The position numbers and the translations under genes were made by a program. From positions 2,356,001-2,420,000 of the forward strand of contig JAPEHQ010000005.1 of the NCBI GenBank assembly GCA_027405735.1: a stretch of 64,000 bases of DNA, read 5' to 3'. The DNA is from Mucor racemosus (lineage: Eukaryota > Mucoromycota > Mucoromycetes > Mucorales > Mucoraceae). The notes beneath the pieces were generated by a model. That model saw only the letters and a list, made by a program, of their open reading frames with translations, ran no database searches and had not been told where the DNA came from. Of this stretch, positions 63,023 to 64,000 are shown one piece after another. Positions within the stretch are counted from its first letter, which is position 1. Every line of letters begins with the position of its first letter.

Positions 63023-63779
63023 AAAACTATGGCCTTTTATATTGATTTGACAAATTGACATTGAGATCCTGAGATATAATTTAAGGTACTATTGAACCAT
63101 TATTAGATCTATTTGATAGTAATCTATGGATTGAATCGGATCAATCATAATATAACTGTTCTTACAGAGCTTGTGAGTTGCCTTGTTTCAGCGCTGCGCT
63201 AAATGTGCTTGGATGTTTATTTGATAGCTACTTGATTGATTAACCGCTGGGATAAAATAATATGGTGTCATAATTGAGGCCCAAGCGTTCCTGGTAATTA
63301 CTGGATTAAACTTAGTACGCTAGGAGCGTCTTATATCCGATATCAAGACTTTGCACTTCAATACATGTCGTAGTCAATAGATGATTGTAAGATGCATTAA
63401 TGCTGTAGCAGGTGATAACATATGATTTATATTTTTGCCAATGGTCACTCTTGAAAAAAAAAGCCGAACAATCTCCGGAAGCGGCCATCTAATGATATTT
63501 TCAGGCTTTAAATCTCTAGAAAAAATTACCGGACAGCCCGGACGCGATTGTTTAAATATCCCAAGCAGCTATAAGATACAGGTAGCGAAATTTCATACAA
63601 AAATTAAGGTTTGACTGCATTGCTATTAATTATTCAAAGGCGTATTTTAAGTAAAGTGTAAATACAACCTACAGCGTTATTAGCCTAATAACGGGTTTAA
63701 CTTGAAAAGTTTAATATGATACAACCGGATTCAAAAAAAGTGCATAAAATTACAAATTTAAAGAATTTATATATAAAAG
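63023..63779. other. gene-poor gap
   Basis: No gene or recognised repeat is seen. Confidence 0.4.
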
Positions 63780-63900
63780 CACCACAGCCGACCTGTGCTG
63801 CACAAGATGATTTTGTTGTGCCCAGATGGGCTTCACACTATGGCCTGATGAGTTTTTGCGCCCACTTCATAATAATGGCTGAAAGGATAACAAGATGAAC
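63780..63900 (+). repeat. terminal fragment of the ~2 kb element family
   Basis: GACCTGTGCTGCACAAGATG and the following ~100 bases match 59328-59440 in the same orientation and the right end of copy A inverted. Confidence 0.75.
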
Positions 63901-63904
63901 ATGG

Positions 63905-64000
63905 GCACTGAGAGTTTATGGATACCTACAATCTTATTTATAGAAAGAATAATAATAAAGACTAGTAACATTTATCATGGAGAACGTAGGCTTTATTACT
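63905..64000 (+). repeat. dispersed repeat, truncated by window end
   Basis: Reverse complement of 45838-45935 and nearly identical to it. It directly follows the element fragment at 63780-63900. Confidence 0.8.

Overview
This window looks like nuclear DNA of an early-diverging fungus, most likely Mucoromycota. The evidence is AT-rich sequence, short GT-AG introns of about 50-110 bp with CTAAC/CTAAT-like branch sites, long low-complexity Q/N/S/H tracts in regulatory proteins, and wide repeat-filled gaps. I rebuilt the genes by hand from open frames, splice sites and phase. I ran no similarity search, so family names rest on recognised motifs.

Layout. 0.4-9 kb: a vacuolar amino-acid transporter of the AVT type (-), small unknown ORFs and a transposase remnant, then a Q-rich acidic protein (-) that shares an upstream region with an SRPK/Dsk1-type SR-protein kinase (+). 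12.5-13.6 kb: malate dehydrogenase (-) ending in the peroxisomal signal SKL. 13.6-19.8 kb: repeats. 19.8-28.5 kb: a run of minus-strand genes: a 13-exon LtrA-family membrane protein, a GATA-finger factor, the mitochondrial ADP/ATP carrier and an Isa2-type Fe-S assembly protein. 28.5-32.8 kb: repeats. 32.8-42.8 kb: a dense block with TAF10 (-), an Atf1-type bZIP factor (+), an ABHD11/Imo32-type hydrolase (-), an AT-hook protein (-), an unknown helical protein (+), a small tail-anchored protein (-) and a low-complexity protein with a C-terminal CaaX box (-). 43-49.8 kb: repeats. 49.8-57.2 kb: a degenerate Hsp70-like protein (-) and a tight divergent pair, PCID2/Thp1-like (-) and CLP1 (+). 57.2-64 kb: repeats plus a decayed dynein intermediate chain fragment.

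The genes are mostly single-copy housekeeping genes. Shared themes are gene expression (SRPK, TAF10, GATA, Atf1, AT-hook, PCID2, CLP1) and organelle metabolism (ADP/ATP carrier, Isa2, hydrolase, peroxisomal MDH). The adjacent PCID2-CLP1 pair links mRNA export with 3'-end processing and shares a 148 bp intergenic region.

The most unusual material is in the gaps. At least four repeat families recur here: a ~2 kb element present as inverted copies 43 kb apart; a ~1.1 kb family carrying a conserved ~96-codon ORF; a related pair of ~1.07 kb direct repeats; and a family whose two modules appear in opposite order at two loci. Gene-structure oddities include two convergent CDSs whose stop codons overlap, a gene whose first coding exon is only the ATG, a GC-AG intron, and a possible 29-nt intron.
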